A DNA stretch of 64,000 nucleotides from Bugulina stolonifera (GCA_935421135.1 OW285188.1:27378433-27442432), one strand, 5' to 3'. Positions 1-12,410 are shown, counted from the first letter of the stretch. Numbers and translations: made by a program. The notes: generated from the sequence alone by a model not told the origin.

Positions 1-384
1 AGGGGAATTTTTAATCATTGATTTTGTAATTAATTGGCAGTAAGAGTACACTGTACAATGAATTGGCAGTAAGAGTACACTGTACAATGAATTTACTACT
101 GCCTCATTGGTTGGCTACATATTGTTTATTTTTCCTTTTAAGCTCTTACATCTTCAGACCTCCTCCCTCTCAATTCTAAAAGAGCGTCCTAATTATAGAA
201 ATAATACTGTTTATGCACAAGTAATGCACAATAATGTTTGGTTAACCAAAACATTTTTGGAGTTTTTTTCTCAATGGTGTTTATTGGGAAAGTGAAGACA
301 ACTCTACAGTTAAGAGGAAGTTTTGTGAATTGTGACTGCTGCTGTATTATGTAATGTACATGTGAAATATAATGTCTACCACAG

Positions 385-1497
385 ACCAGTCTACTACTAC
401 AGAGGGAATGAGCTAATGGCCATCAGATATGGTTTATATAAGGCCCACCTCTGGACGTGGACCAATGGCATGACAGAATTTAATCATGTGAGTTTTTATT
501 GGTTATAATAATTCTCAACAATATTCGGGTACGTAACTACTTCTTGGAAAAATTGTAAATAGTTAAATAATATGATAAGTGTTACAAAGTTTCAATAATT
601 GTTAGGGGATCAACTTCTGTCCTGGTGAAGAGGTTGAAGGGGTGACAACTCACAATCAGACTGATCACACCAGCCAGCCAATCATATTCCACCTTGGTAG
701 AGACGCTGGGGAGAAGTACCCTCTTGGGTGAGTTGTCTATCAGAGTATCTGACTAACAACAGTATCAGCGTATGTTGTAGGCCTTGGATACAGTGCGTCA
801 TTATCCACCATGGAATGATATACTATATTGTGAGAATTGTCACCCCTTGATTGAAAAAATTGCGGAGAGTAAACAACTCTAGTAATTACCATGACCCTGT
901 TGTTCTAATTTGTGTGCATTGTTACAGTAGATATAGTTACATATAAGTGGTACTTCAGGTAAACAGGCACAGTATTCTACTTGTGTCCATCTCCACCCCC
1001 ATATCCTATTAGGGTAATATCATTAGAGAGCTACATATAACATGAATATCCTACTAATGTAACATACAGCTACATATTGTACTACTAACAGACCTGCTGT
1101 ACTTGAGCTGATATGATTGTATCATGTACTCACTCTACCACAGGGTTCGCTCAGCTGAGTACAAGGCAGTCTGGGCTGAGATTAAACCTCTAGTAGACTA
1201 TCATAAGAAGACTTTAATACTTGGGAAACCTCAACTCAATTACTGTGATAACTCTGTGATGGTGAGTAAATACAGTCCTTCTATATACAGTGTAGTAATG
1301 TAATGATTGTATAGTATTGTAGCTAATTGGAACATTGAGTGTATTGTACATGTACATACAGTTAATATAGTGTCTGGTAGACCTACTCCTGTTTATGTGG
1401 AATGTTCTAGAACTGGGCCCCACCAGGCTGTGAAGATATTGGAGCATGTCTGCCAGCCCCCAAACCGAACCCTCAGAAGTGTACTTGGCCCCATTAA
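385..1497 (+). CDS. GALNS: N-acetylgalactosamine-6-sulfatase, C-terminal exons (5' truncated by window)
   Basis: Lysosomal sulfatase of keratan sulfate and chondroitin-6-sulfate breakdown. Four exons at 385-487, 606-727, 1144-1261 and 1411-1497 (stop TAA) encode about 143 residues with closing phases (donors GTGAGT at 488, 728 and 1262; acceptors CAG or TAG). Family-typical segments are [19 protein letters not shown], the [15 protein letters not shown] stretch, [15 protein letters not shown], and the C-terminal [15 protein letters not shown] ending KCTWPH. These match the end of vertebrate GALNS as I remember it. The N-terminal sulfatase motif with the formylglycine cysteine lies upstream of the window. 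The 384 bases before the first exon look like intron. The gene is convergent with the arrestin gene at 2341-7198. A poly(A) signal was not placed with confidence. Confidence 0.93.
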
Positions 1498-2340
1498 TTC
1501 AATAGCACTGCTATAAGCTGTACAGCTCCAAGTTAATCCCTAGTACACTCGCTTTACATCCAGGTCAGTGTCGATACTGTCTACTTCATGTCTACTGTTA
1601 TATGTTGTGTTATATTATACTCTAGATTTAGTTGTAAGGACTTGATTTGCTTCTTTATATTCATATTGAATAACAATGTTATATTATAATGAACAAACAG
1701 GAATTCCACCATGAGTATAATTTGTCTACAGTAGACTATATCTACATATCATGTATGTGTATATATAAACATATATACATGTTGTATGTTGTATATACCA
1801 TGTATACTGTAGACAAATTTTACTGATGATGGGATTTCTGTTAATTCAAAGTATTTTGTAGCTCCCTTAGAACTTCTGTGATCTCCCTCCTTTTTCTACC
1901 TTTTTGCTCACAAGTGATGCATTATATTATACTCTTATTTCCCGCTCAAAGTTTAGACCAATGTGTATATTGGTATATATCCCAGAGATCTGTGTTCTGT
2001 CTCCTATATGTAATGTAAGTACTCAAGTGAACTGATATTACTAATTATTATACTCATTGCTTAATATATAAACAGCTTATACAGTAATAATATTATATTC
2101 ATTCCAACAAATATTATTGTGAAAGCCTATTTTGATGTCACAAATAAATAACTGTACATGTATTTACATGTTATTAGTACAATCCCTAGTCTGTGTAACA
2201 CAATATTTATGATATGCACCTACACGCAGTTTCATATAACTTGATAATAACACAGTATAGTACAGATTCACATCATATAAAACTAAGCCTAACTATCATA
2301 CTGGCTGGGAACCAAGTCTACAGCTTACAGTGGCCTCAAT
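1498..2340. other. Intergenic region between converging genes
   Basis: AT-rich DNA between the GALNS stop and the arrestin stop. Apart from the palindrome at 1697-1842, no coding exon is supported. An AATAAA at about 2143 lies on the + strand, far from the GALNS stop, so it is only a weak poly(A) candidate. Confidence 0.5.
1697..1842. repeat. Short imperfect palindrome (foldback MITE-like)
   Basis: The left arm (ACAGGAATTCCACCATGAGT, then AATTTGTCTACAGT) is matched in inverse orientation by the right arm ending near 1842 (ACTGTAGACAAATT, then a GATGGGATTTCTGT run). The loop is AT-rich with TACATG and TATATA runs. The arms are about 50 bp with scattered mismatches. It lies between the converging GALNS and arrestin genes. 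It could be a small foldback MITE; no target-site duplication was resolved. Confidence 0.5.
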
Positions 2341-5300
2341 CTAAGGCTCAGGGTCAATGTTAGGTATAGTAGAGAGCTTGACTTTTACATCCTCAATATT
2401 TGCTGAGGCCTCGTCTGACGTCTCCTTTTCTTTCTCCTCTTTCTTATGAGTAGCCACAGCCTTCCTGCCTCTTTCATGTTTCCTAGCTGCACTTGTACCT
2501 TCTATAGTAATAGGGAAGTGAATCTCTGGTCCCTTCATACTAAACCATTCTATAGACGTTCTGGCCTTTACCTGCCCCAATATAACATGTATGTACGAGT
2601 AACTAGTATGATACAGAGTATAGTAGTAACTTACGTGTAAGTAGTATGATATATAATATACAGTATAGTAGTAACTTACGTGTAAGTAGTATGATATATC
2701 ATATACAGTATAGTAGTAACTTACGTGTAAGTAGTATGATATATCATATAGAGTATGGTTGTAACTTACGTGTAAGTAGTATGATATATCATATACAGTA
2801 TGGTTGTAACTTACGTGTAAGTAGTATGATATATCATATAGAGTGTAGTAGTAACTTACGTGTAAGTAGTATGATACAGAGTATAGTAGTAACTTACGTG
2901 TAAGTAATATGATATATCATATAGAGTGTGATAATCAGTATCGAGGATAAGAAATGTTGCATCATCCTCTTCGGCCTCGACATCTTCAAATTCTATATGC
3001 TTTGATGTTCCCCGACCTTTCTCCTTGGATTCTGATTTCTTAACTTTTCTTTCCTGTCGTTTATCAAGATTGATATGTGTGCATCTATGCATTATTGGTT
3101 TCCTAGCGCATTTTTGTAGATAAATAAATACACACATCCTATTGTATACTGTATGCTGTATACTTTGCACTCGTATGCTTCAACATTCATAAAAAAGTGT
3201 ATTGTTTTATATTTGTACATTTACCTGTTCTGCATCATCCACAGGGAGATGTAGGTTAATAAAACTTGTAGGGGGGACAATATGAGCCGTTGTACTAGTC
3301 TGCATTTCATCAGGCAGAGTTAAGGCTATTCTGTTATCAGCATCCCCATAGCCAAGGTTGTCTAGCGGAAGGTGGTGAACTATGAGTATTGTCCTTGCTT
3401 TCAATATCTCCTAAAATACTGCACATGCTGTATTTTGTATATACATTAGGAGTTATGTTCTCTCTACTCCTTCCTCTCTATATTATTCGCTGTATGATTG
3501 TGCTACTCACTTTTCACTGGAGTAATCTGTTGGATACAGTAGTGGAGAAAATTGGATAACCTTGGGTCCTTGCTTGGGGTTTGGGGGTCAACGATGATGT
3601 ATAGACAATGTCATGTCAACTTGTCCTGCTTCAGTTTTTGCAAAGAACTAAAGCAATCTCAAATTTCTCTACTTGTGCACCTACCTCAGTAGCTATGTGA
3701 TGCACAAATTAGCTATCACTATCTGTCTACGTATGCATTACTATCTGTCTACGTATACATTACTATCTGTCTACGTATACATTACTATCTGTCTACATAT
3801 ACATTACTACCTGTCTACGTATACATTACTCTCTGTCTACGTATACATTACTATCTGTCTACGTATACATTACTATCTGTCTACATATACATTACTACCT
3901 GTCTACGTATACATTACTATCTGTCTACGTATACATTACTATCTGTCTACGTATACATTACTATCTGTCTACGTATACATTACTATCTGTCTACGTATAC
4001 ATTACTATCTGTCTACATATACATTACTATCTGTCTACGTATACATTACTACCTGTCTACGTATACATTACTATCTGTCTAAGAAGGAGACTCTAATATA
4101 AGTTTAGCATACATAACTATTGAGGTAGCGGATATCCTGCACATGTTTACTACTGTATTGTTATGGAGCATCAGTACTTACACCCCTTAATGTTTTACTT
4201 TTGAATGTGCTGTGTTGTACTAGGGCTATGTCGACCTGTTTAACTTTGAGTTTACTGTCATTTGATAGCCTGACGTCCAGTAACATGCTCTCTCCCTCAG
4301 TGTAGATGAGTTTACCTAGCTCTACCCTCAGTGATAGGGATCCCATGTCATAACAGCAGAACTGTAGATCACTTTTCTACTCAAATATACATGTACAACC
4401 ATTATATAAACCTTAATCACATTTATAGATAGCATTGGTAGATAGATGTGTATACATGGGAAGTTGCCCTCTTGCTTGCTATGTAAGAATCACAACCAAA
4501 ACTGCAGATTGGTTATATTGGCCACTCTAGCCAGGATAATTTCTCTCTGTTCTAATAATATAATTGTTTGAGAGAGGAGTTTTGCATATTACCAACATTC
4601 ACTTATTATTCATTATCTGTAATATTATTTACACTTTATGGTTAATAGTTGATACCTTATTTACACTGCATGGTTTGTGGTAGCCACTCTCAATTCTCTC
4701 TGGATATCTTCTCACTACCTCCACTATCTCCTTGGCAATTGGTGAGTGAAACAGTTCATCAGTGTTTGATTGGATGTTGACTATGGCCTCTATGCTGTAC
4801 ACAACTGACGCCCCTTCATACACCGTTTGAAATCTCTCAAAGAACATTGTACCTTAAATAAAGGATACAACACGTACCTGATATGCATATACATATACAT
4901 ATACAGTACACAGATAGTACTAGGAAGTAGCTGTGGCCTAGTGATTAAAGCTCTTCACTAACATGTGGAAGATCCAGGTTCAGTTTTCTGTGAAAGGTGA
5001 GGCCATTGGTCAACCTTCATCATACTAAAAACTGCAATACCAAAGACATCTCCTCTACTCCAAATTAGAGAATAGTGCAATGATCTCTTTAGATTAGGCC
5101 ATTGCTTTATTACCTGGGGTCAACAACAGGAAGAACAAATGGAAAGCAAGTACAGACAGTATCTTATAACAGATCTTAAATAAAGTGGTTCAGAATAAAG
5201 ACACCTGTTATGTGCTGCTAGTTATTTGTGTTTCATTTGTCGCTCCTGTATGCATACATTGTATAATAAAGCACATGACTGCTACCAAAACTCACCTGGA

Positions 5301-7198
5301 ATATTTAAAGGTAGTTTGAATTTAAAAGCATAGTTGTAAATGCCAGGTTCAAGTATCTGTGATCCTACTGGAAGTGTAGCATCTGCCTGTAGAAATGTTA
5401 TTTGTTCAGTATTGGTAGTACTCTCCCCTGTAAGTGTAGGACAAATCCTTATTCGTGTATATGGATGTAATGAGCAGGAAATATACTAATGATTGTATAT
5501 CACAGTCTTAATTTCGTTTTTCTCAACATGTCCCCAATACTTGTCTACACCATATCTCATTGCCACTATATTACTTACCGATGTTGAGAAGTCACCTATC
5601 CATTTTGCCATTATTCTATTGTAAGAGCTCTAAATATGGCACTACATGATATAATGGGGTTGAGGCATCCAATAATTTGCAAAATAATAGTCTTCTACTT
5701 GACTCCTACCTGTATTATGTTAGCGTTGTCTTGCTAGAAAGTTGTCCTCTCTCTATTCAAAGACAAAGAGAGGACAACTTTGAATTATAATCAATAGCTT
5801 ATAAAAATGTAGCCAATGGAAGCATAGTTTAGTTACTAGCGCCTCACCACGAAACCAACACCACCTTCACCAAAAATGCTCTGTACTATTTATACTAAGT
5901 TAGTATTCAGGCTATTCTCTGCACTGATATTTCACTACATGTACATAATATGCATATACTCAGGTCTATAATATACAGATTGTATATATAGTTTGCTGGC
6001 TGTACTATATTATGTAGATTGTTGTGTGGCTACTAGCTTACCCTCTGTCCTGTGTTCAAATGCTACTATATACGTTCCTCTCATTCTGGTAGAGATATTC
6101 TTCACAGGTAAAGGCTTTGATATTGTTAGATGAATGTGACCCACAATGTTCTCACCTATAAAATATATACCAGAGTGATTGGTACACCATGCTACACAAT
6201 ATACATACTCATTAGTACACCATGCTACACAATATGCACACTCATTAGTACACCATGCTACACAATATACATACTCATTAGTACACCATGCTACACAATA
6301 TAAACACTCATTAGTACACCATGCTACACAATATGCATACTCATTAGTACACCATGCTACACAATATGCATACTCATTAGTACACCATGCTACACAATAT
6401 ACATACTCATTAGTACACCATGCTACACAATATACACACTCATTAGTACACCATGCTACACAATATGCACACTCATTAGTTACAGTCATGGGCCGTCTTT
6501 ACTCTGCATTGTGAGATTTTACCATGCTGAGATCACTGTGGAGCACCTCCAATTATGACTCATATAACAAAGCATTACCTGGTTCGTAAGCCTCTGAACC
6601 TAAGTCAATATATTCCTTTATAGAGGGGCCTTGTGTACCGTTCCGGATTGAGTCTATAGAGTCTCGTCTGAAATGGACTAGAGCTTCTTGAACTTCTTGA
6701 GGCTATAAATATAACATACCATTGCTGGTCCTGTAAATAATAATCAGTGAACTTGCAATTATAGTCAGACTGTGTTGTTGATTGTGAGTGTCTTATGTCT
6801 AATTTCTGAACTATAGAATAGCTCCTTTAGTTCAATTTATATACACATGCACACCATACCTCATGACAAAGTTAGTGTTAGTGTAAATAATTAATGTTTA
6901 GTTTTGCTACCTTTGACCGTCGGTTTAAAATAATTTCAAACTTCTTTATATGCTTCAGAGTGGATTTGTTAGCTAGGACATGTTTAGTGCCCCTGCGAGC
7001 CAAGTTAGCAGCATCTACTGATTGACGTCTGATCCCACTGTTTGGTGCAGAGTCTCTTCTAAGAGATTCTTTAGAACTATTCCCGTCATAGTTCCAGGGA
7101 GTCGTCGCTGCTTGGATGAGGCTGTCTCTAATTCGCTGAGTATATGCCTTCTGTTGTCTATCTCTCTCCTTATAGGTGGCGCTCTCAGCTGACAACAT
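2341..7198 (-). CDS. Arrestin domain-containing protein, nine exons
   Basis: Adaptor of the arrestin fold. Exons in order on the minus strand: 7198-6911, 6702-6579, 6155-6042, 5427-5296, 4852-4656, 4361-4182, 3410-3225, 3053-2898, 2571-2341 (stop TAG). They total 1608 nt, about 535 residues, with all phases closing. Arrestin_N is visible as KKFEIIL, YEPGENIVGHIHL, RMRGTYIVAF, PGIYNYAFKFKLPLNIP and ASVVYSIEAIV. The hinge is FCCYDMGSLSLRVELGK. Arrestin_C follows with LIYTEGESMLLDVRL and ends at YDISYYLH and GPEIHFPITIEG, then a Lys/Glu-rich tail. About the first 85 residues are a basic, Ser/Arg-rich extension before the fold. No PPxY motif is visible in the tail, unlike classical ARRDC/TXNIP alpha-arrestins, so the subfamily is open. 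The exon 8 start is the least certain boundary. Confidence 0.85.
2596..2935. repeat. 45-bp tandem array spanning the 5' splice site of arrestin intron 8
   Basis: Copies of AACTTACGTGTAAGTA occur at 2628, 2673, 2718, 2763, 2808, 2853 and 2891, a 45-bp period with one 38-bp unit nearest the exon. Read on the gene (minus) strand, each unit repeats the last coding bases of exon 8 (the DISYYLH codons) followed by GTAAGT. The real donor is at 2897. All units keep a perfect GTAAGT. Confidence 0.9.
3715..4085. repeat. 22-bp minisatellite in arrestin intron 6
   Basis: About 17 near-perfect copies of a 22-bp unit (ATTACTATCTGTCTACGTAT plus AC). The 142-codon open frame across it is a repeat artefact. 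It contains neither splice site of its intron (4181-3411). Confidence 0.9.
4925..5110 (+). mobile_element. tRNA-derived SINE, probable
   Basis: A-box-like TGGCCTAGTGATTAAAG from 4933 and B-box-like GATCCAGGTTCAG near 4971-4983 lie about 44 nt apart, as in tRNA-derived RNA polymerase III promoters. It sits in arrestin intron 4 (4853-5295). The 3' limit is a guess and no target-site duplication was resolved. It does not fold into a complete tRNA. Confidence 0.45.
5738..5781. repeat. Near-perfect hairpin
   Basis: AAAGTTGTCCTCTCTCT is followed by a 10-base loop and then AAAGAGAGGACAACTTT, giving arms of about 17 bp with a single mismatch. It is in arrestin intron 3 (5428-6041). Function unknown; it may be a relic of a palindromic mobile element. 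Confidence 0.7.
6177..6482. repeat. 33-bp minisatellite in arrestin intron 2
   Basis: About nine copies of a 33-bp unit (ACACCATGCTACACAATATA then CATACTCATTAGT). It is open on both strands because 33 is divisible by three. The open frame running from it into the adjoining exon 3 is intronic up to the acceptor at 6156. Confidence 0.92.
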
Positions 7199-9189
7199 TG
7201 GTAAACCTTAAATTGACCAATCAAACAGGTCTGAGATTCTTTCTAAAAATGCAAAGGCAAATCAATATTATCATGCAATAGTATTGCATAACGCAACTTA
7301 ATATTGTATTGTTGTGCATCGTGTCTACTTCATTATAATTCATAATATACATTATAATTACATAATGTGCAATGGACATTATACATTGCGATTACATAAT
7401 GTATGCAATAAGACACAATCTATGATTATAATATTATTTTACATTATATTATAATATCTTATATTATAATATATTGCCATGGTTCCTGACATACAGATCA
7501 GCACTCAACCCTCAATATAACTGTACTGTACTATGCCATGTGCAGAAAGGAGCAATTTTCATTATATGTTACATGAATATACAAATAACAGGGCATTTTA
7601 TACATACTTACCTTTACCAAGTTTCTATGTTCTAAATGGATCAATCAAACCATCAGAAGTTCTGTCCCTTTTCTATATTAGTTCATTCTATAAGGAGCAC
7701 AGCATAAAAGGTTACTGCTTTCTATCCCATGTTAGTTCTATTTTGGATTATAATATATAGTACTATCTATTCTTGTTGTGCTACTATACGGGCTAATAGT
7801 GCTTTGGTTTCACATTCTTGTAATTTAGACTGGAAGGCTGACTGATATTATACTCTGTTGGCACACTGGGCAATAACTCAGACACCGGGTTATTCTTGTG
7901 AAACAATAACAATAATAATATTTATCAGTTGTGAGTTTGGCCAAATTGAGGAATTCTTTTGGCAAAGAATGTACCATACTAGATACTTAGATAGTATGAC
8001 TAACTATATGCGATGTACAATTCAAATGGTGTGGGGTATGGATTCAATTTGATGGATCATTCTTCACAAAATTATAAGAATGCCTGCATGCATGCATGAA
8101 TGCCTGCATGCATGCATGAATGCATGCTTGTGTTGTGTCGTTGACATGACTGTGTTGAGGCAACTGTGAACTGTACAGTACTATTACTCTGCTTGTAGCT
8201 ATGCTAAATAGTATAGAAAGATCCTAATCAAAGAGCATAATACTGTTTACAATGTATCTACATTCTACATTGACCATTGTACATAATATTATAATTGTAC
8301 ATCACAAAGTCATAACACTACAGCCAATAAATGTTGGAGTTGCCCACCCGTTATTAGAAAATATGTCGAAAATTATATTGGTGCACTATTACCATCAAAA
8401 CGGGTGGAACCTATAAGCAGCCCGCCAAACAAATCTGTTAGAAAATTGGAAACTTGGGCTAGAAAATTTACTGTCCTTCAACGCTGGATTGTATTTGTAG
8501 CTTTTATCACGGAAAATTCAAACCCTGCCAATAAAACAAACACTGTTTGCACCATGAAAGAAGCAAGTAGATTCAGTCAAACTGTTTCTTTCACCAAATC
8601 ATTATATACAGACCCTCATAGATGGTAAAGTTATAGTAAATCAGTGAAGTTCAGTCAAGTCTTTGACTCTTAGTTTAATCAACCATTGGATAGGTGTTAA
8701 ATTTAAAATAAATACTAATATGCCTATTGTACAAAGAAAATAATGTAATTATCATAGCTAATTATCCTAAGCTAATTCTCATTAGCTTAAGATTTGCTGG
8801 TCAATCAGTGATCACAGGGCAATAAAGTAGACATGCAAAATAAAAGATAGTCAAGTCTTCTCTTTCTACTGGCACTCAACTCCAACTCGTTATCATCGTT
8901 AGATTATCTATGACAGTCACTTCAATATGAGTTACTAATATCAAGCATTAAAAAGCTAATATTTATATGAAATTGACTCTCTAGTCATAGAGATAGAAAT
9001 GGTTATAGTAGTTGCATTACACTACATTACAAGTTAGTCAATGGAAAAGAATGGAATTGAAGATACCTCAGAAATTTACCCCAGATGAGGTAGGACTCCG
9101 CTAGCAATTTCATTTAAATTTATAATGGAGCTCTAGTTTTAACTATTTTTGGACTAGGGTCTGAAATTTTTACAGTATGTCACTGTTTA
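7199..9189. other. Intergenic, 5' side of the arrestin gene
   Basis: AT-rich DNA with no supported exon. Small features only: a short ATGC-type repeat (TGCCTGCATGCATGCATGAA, two copies) at about 8080-8125. The arrestin promoter should lie just above 7198, but no TATA box or other element could be fixed. Confidence 0.5.
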
Positions 9190-9600
9190 GGATTGGAGGT
9201 CGGTTTCTCATCTCATGAATTGTTCGTGGCAGGAAAGTGGAAAGTAGATACATCTTTTGGCTGATATTGAGGTTGGCTCTCCTCTGACAGCTGCTCTAGT
9301 GGTCATTGTTTCTATCTCTCTGGCACCCACAATATCGTATATGCTCTGGATAGAGTGCGATGTTGTTCTTCGTTCTGAAGAATCCTGGTCAGTAGACACA
9401 GCTGGTGGTTTTTTATTCTATTTTCCAGGGTCCGGATCTCTAACTGATCTCTCGCCTCTGATACACTGTCAGTACGCCCCCTTAGGTTAGCTATGAACTG
9501 TATGGCACTGTTCTGGATGAGTTCTATATCGTGGATCTTGTTCTTAGTTGAAGGGTCCCATACTACATCTGCATACTCAAGATTCTAAATTTGATTGACT
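9190..9600 (-). pseudogene. LINE reverse-transcriptase C-terminal fragment
   Basis: The minus-strand translation shows the conserved end of a non-LTR retrotransposon polymerase: LEYADVVWDP, then LIQNSAIQFI and an Arg/Leu-rich tail. It is interrupted in places. There is no palm domain nearby, so this is a 5'-truncated, dead copy, as is common for LINEs. Confidence 0.7.
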
Positions 9601-11262
9601 GCACTGTATATCAATCTTGATAGGCCCAATTGAAATTTCAGTTATATAATATAGACGCCAATTATAAGCCTGTTTAATTGATAACAAGCACTTCGTGCTT
9701 GGTCTGCGACGCAAGTTTCACTGCAAAATTTGCTCGCTTCGTTCGCATAAAATGATGGCTTGTGTTCATGTAATGTGGTCATGCATGTGTATGATCTCTG
9801 TTGGTGCAGACATGTTACAGTGACCTCATGAGGAGTTGTGTTTTCTTGCATTAGGGAGACAACTTCAAGTACATAGCTTGAGTTCCAACACCAATATAGT
9901 GGGTGGGGTGGACCAGATACCCACCCCACCCTGGGTCGTGGTTGAGGGCCTAAGGCTGTGGACCCACCCCGGTAGCGATGTCAGAGGACCCGGTCCCAAG
10001 GTCCTAGCACCACCCGTAGCCGAGATCCTCACTGGCAGCATTGCAACATATATAAATTGTCCCAATTTTCGACCCCAAATTTGATTGGAGGATGGAAGAC
10101 CGCGGATCGTTTTGTCTTTTTCTGTATGATGATATATAATAGTTAATACAGTACTAACTATAACTACAATTATTAATTTGGCCTATTATAATACCCAACC
10201 ACCTATTAGTAATTATAAAACTCATTTTTATCCCCAGTATAATAGCTACCCTGACATTGATGTTGTTACTAATAATGTTCAGTATAGACCAATTAGAATG
10301 TCCTTGGTGAGCCTATTTGGTGTTAAAGGTCAATTTGTGATTTTTTATATGAAATGCGAGCCATTTAATGTGGGAAATGTGCGATACCAAGTTCACTGGT
10401 AGACGGTAGTAGCCAGCCATGTGATCTATATAGAAAAAATGCGTTAAAATTATAAAAATTCAACCTAGTTTCTGACAGAATAAGTTGATTTCTACGTTCT
10501 AAAATCGAACCAATGGCATGACGTTGACTCTTTTTTGTAAGGGACACATTTGCTTTAAAATTGCATTGCATTGCAAAGTGAACTTTAACGCTGATTGAAC
10601 ATGTACATGTATCACAAAAACATAACAACTTAGAATCTTTTCACTTCGAACATCAAAAAAAATTTGTATTTGCTGTAAGTTTGCAAGATGTATGCAAACT
10701 TACCAAGTGTCCAAATTTTGTCAGGACACCCCCTGGTTTTTGTGCCTGTCCCAACTGATTTTGCAGCCAACCTGATTTTTATCTAAAGTGAAAATGTTAC
10801 CAAACCTCATAAAACACAAGATACAACCTAAAATATGTAATCTACACTGAAAAACACCTTTTAGCAGCCACTAATTAAAACTAAAATGGATAATTTGACA
10901 CCCTTTAGAAATAATTGTTGAATTAAAATAATATAGGCTATAAAAAAAAACTATGTCCAGGGATTTTGAGCAGATGAGACCAGATTTGTTGATTTTTTGG
11001 TCTTGTTCCTTGGATTTATGCCAAAACTAACCCTGTGTAAACACCCCTTTTCACTACACTTGCTTGTGTACTATGTACATGTATATATATTTAGTGTATA
11101 ACTGCAATTAAACTAGTATTTGATACACTGGTGCATATTGGTAGTTCCTAACATATAGTGAGAGTAAAGCATGAACTAATGCGTGTGGTTGCAGTAGCAC
11201 CACATCGATAGGAGTTGAGATGGCTACATGTATATGTGTGTACATGATAAATTATGTTACAG
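9601..11262. other. Intergenic with a GC-rich block
   Basis: No supported gene. The segment at about 9890-10070 is strikingly GC-rich against its surroundings (GGGTGGGGTGGACC, CACCCCGGTAGCG, GAGGACCCGGTCCC) and may be a foreign or transposon piece. A small hairpin with AAGCACTTCGTGCTT is at about 9689. The rest is AT-rich. Confidence 0.45.
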
Positions 11263-11496
11263 GGCGTGGGTGAAGAGCATAGCCATGTTTGGAGCCTCGG
11301 TTGTGGCCATTAGACTATATGCCGAAGAGTACTCAGTACCATCATAAAAGTATGACTCTTCTCTTATAAACTATGATAGTCATTGGTCTCTTACAATAAT
11401 TGTTGTCATTTTAAGAATGTCAATAGTAACCTATTGTTTTAGAAACCTGCTACAAGTCAGAAGTCCCCAAGCAGAAGTTCCCTCCTGCCTACGTAG
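11263..11496 (+). CDS. Possible last two exons of a small unrecognised gene
   Basis: Exon 11263-11335 follows TTACAG and reads AWVKSIAMFGASVVAI then RLYAEEYS, a hydrophobic segment that could be one membrane helix. It ends at a GTACCA donor. Exon 11443-11496 follows TTTTAG, keeps phase and ends at TAG; another frame would stop at 11510. AATAAA at 11555-11560 is a well-placed poly(A) signal. No first exon was found and I do not recognise the product, so this may be a pseudogene or chance. A small mitochondrial membrane protein would fit but is speculation. Confidence 0.3.
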
Positions 11497-11554
11497 TTCC
11501 TGAGAAGTAACAATGAGCATCAATGGTTGACATGTATATGAATAGTTTATTGTA

Positions 11555-11560
11555 AATAAA
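11555..11560 (+). promoter_or_regulatory. Poly(A) signal AATAAA
   Basis: Canonical hexamer 45-60 nt after the candidate stops at 11496 and 11510. It supports a transcript end here if the small gene is real. Confidence 0.4.
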
Positions 11561-12347
11561 GTTATATTTCAAATGATGTGTCATATGTACTATGTAGCTC
11601 AGAAATATAATAAAGGTGTATCCACACTGGGTTGATTTCGGCAAAAAGGGTGGTTTGACTGGCAATATTTTCAAATGGGCGATGACGGGTTTAAATAATG
11701 CAGGTGGACCATTGTCAAAGTTTGTGGCCACAGGCGATGCTTGATTCATAAATGCATGAAGAAGTGCATTTTTTTGCTCAAAAATGAACACTACTCAACT
11801 TTGTGTTCTTTTATTGAGCGTGTAACCTTTTTCCACAAAACATGGCTTTAACTTTGTTGCATGTTGCAGAATTTATTGAGTTACGAAACATTTTATAGCT
11901 TTAAAATAAAAGCTGAAATATCCTTAGGAATAGTTAGCTTTTTGGGGGAATAACTATTTCACTGGATTAAAATTTACATATTCATTCTATGATGCAAATA
12001 AAGTACTCAATACCACTAGTTTATTACTATATAATTATGTGGAAACTGTTCACTGCTCATGCTAGTGATTGTCATCCCAAATCCACAAGTGTGTCGAGTC
12101 TCATCATGTTCCCAGTTCAAAAATGTTTCAGCTCAATCAATAGTAGACTTGCATTAAGACCCGCTTGTGACACCTATTTCCAATCAAGCCACTCGTTTAA
12201 AAACTGCCCAAATTTCAGTGTGATACACCCTCAATAGCAGGATGATGGCCCACATTCGAGTGTGGTACACCTGATATAGCAAGATTATTGCCGCAAATGT
12301 TTTTATCACCGATCATCATAGCAGAGCATCTCAAGCATCTAGCAATA
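11561..12347. other. Intergenic, nothing recognised
   Basis: AT-rich sequence between the possible small gene and the MTERF3 3' end. No exon, repeat array or mobile-element end is supported. Confidence 0.5.
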
Positions 12348-12353
12348 TTTATT
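12348..12353 (-). promoter_or_regulatory. MTERF3 poly(A) signal
   Basis: AATAAA on the minus strand, about 60 nt beyond the MTERF3 stop codon at 12411-12413. Confidence 0.7.
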
Positions 12354-12410
12354 CATAAACAAAATAATATGTAATGCAACTCATATTTTGACTTGGCACA
12401 ATGTTTCAAC

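Noticed and set aside
3673..4101. 142-codon frame rich in Tyr, Leu and Cys
   Set aside because: A 22-bp minisatellite read through; no gene context.
4925..5000. Functional tRNA gene
   Set aside because: Polymerase III boxes are present but no closed acceptor stem or anticodon arm could be drawn; a SINE is more likely.
6010..6489. 159-codon minus frame with Cys/Trp repeats fused to arrestin sequence
   Set aside because: Only 6155-6042 is exon; the repeated part is intronic minisatellite upstream of a clear TTTTATAG acceptor, and splicing from 6579 restores the arrestin motif.
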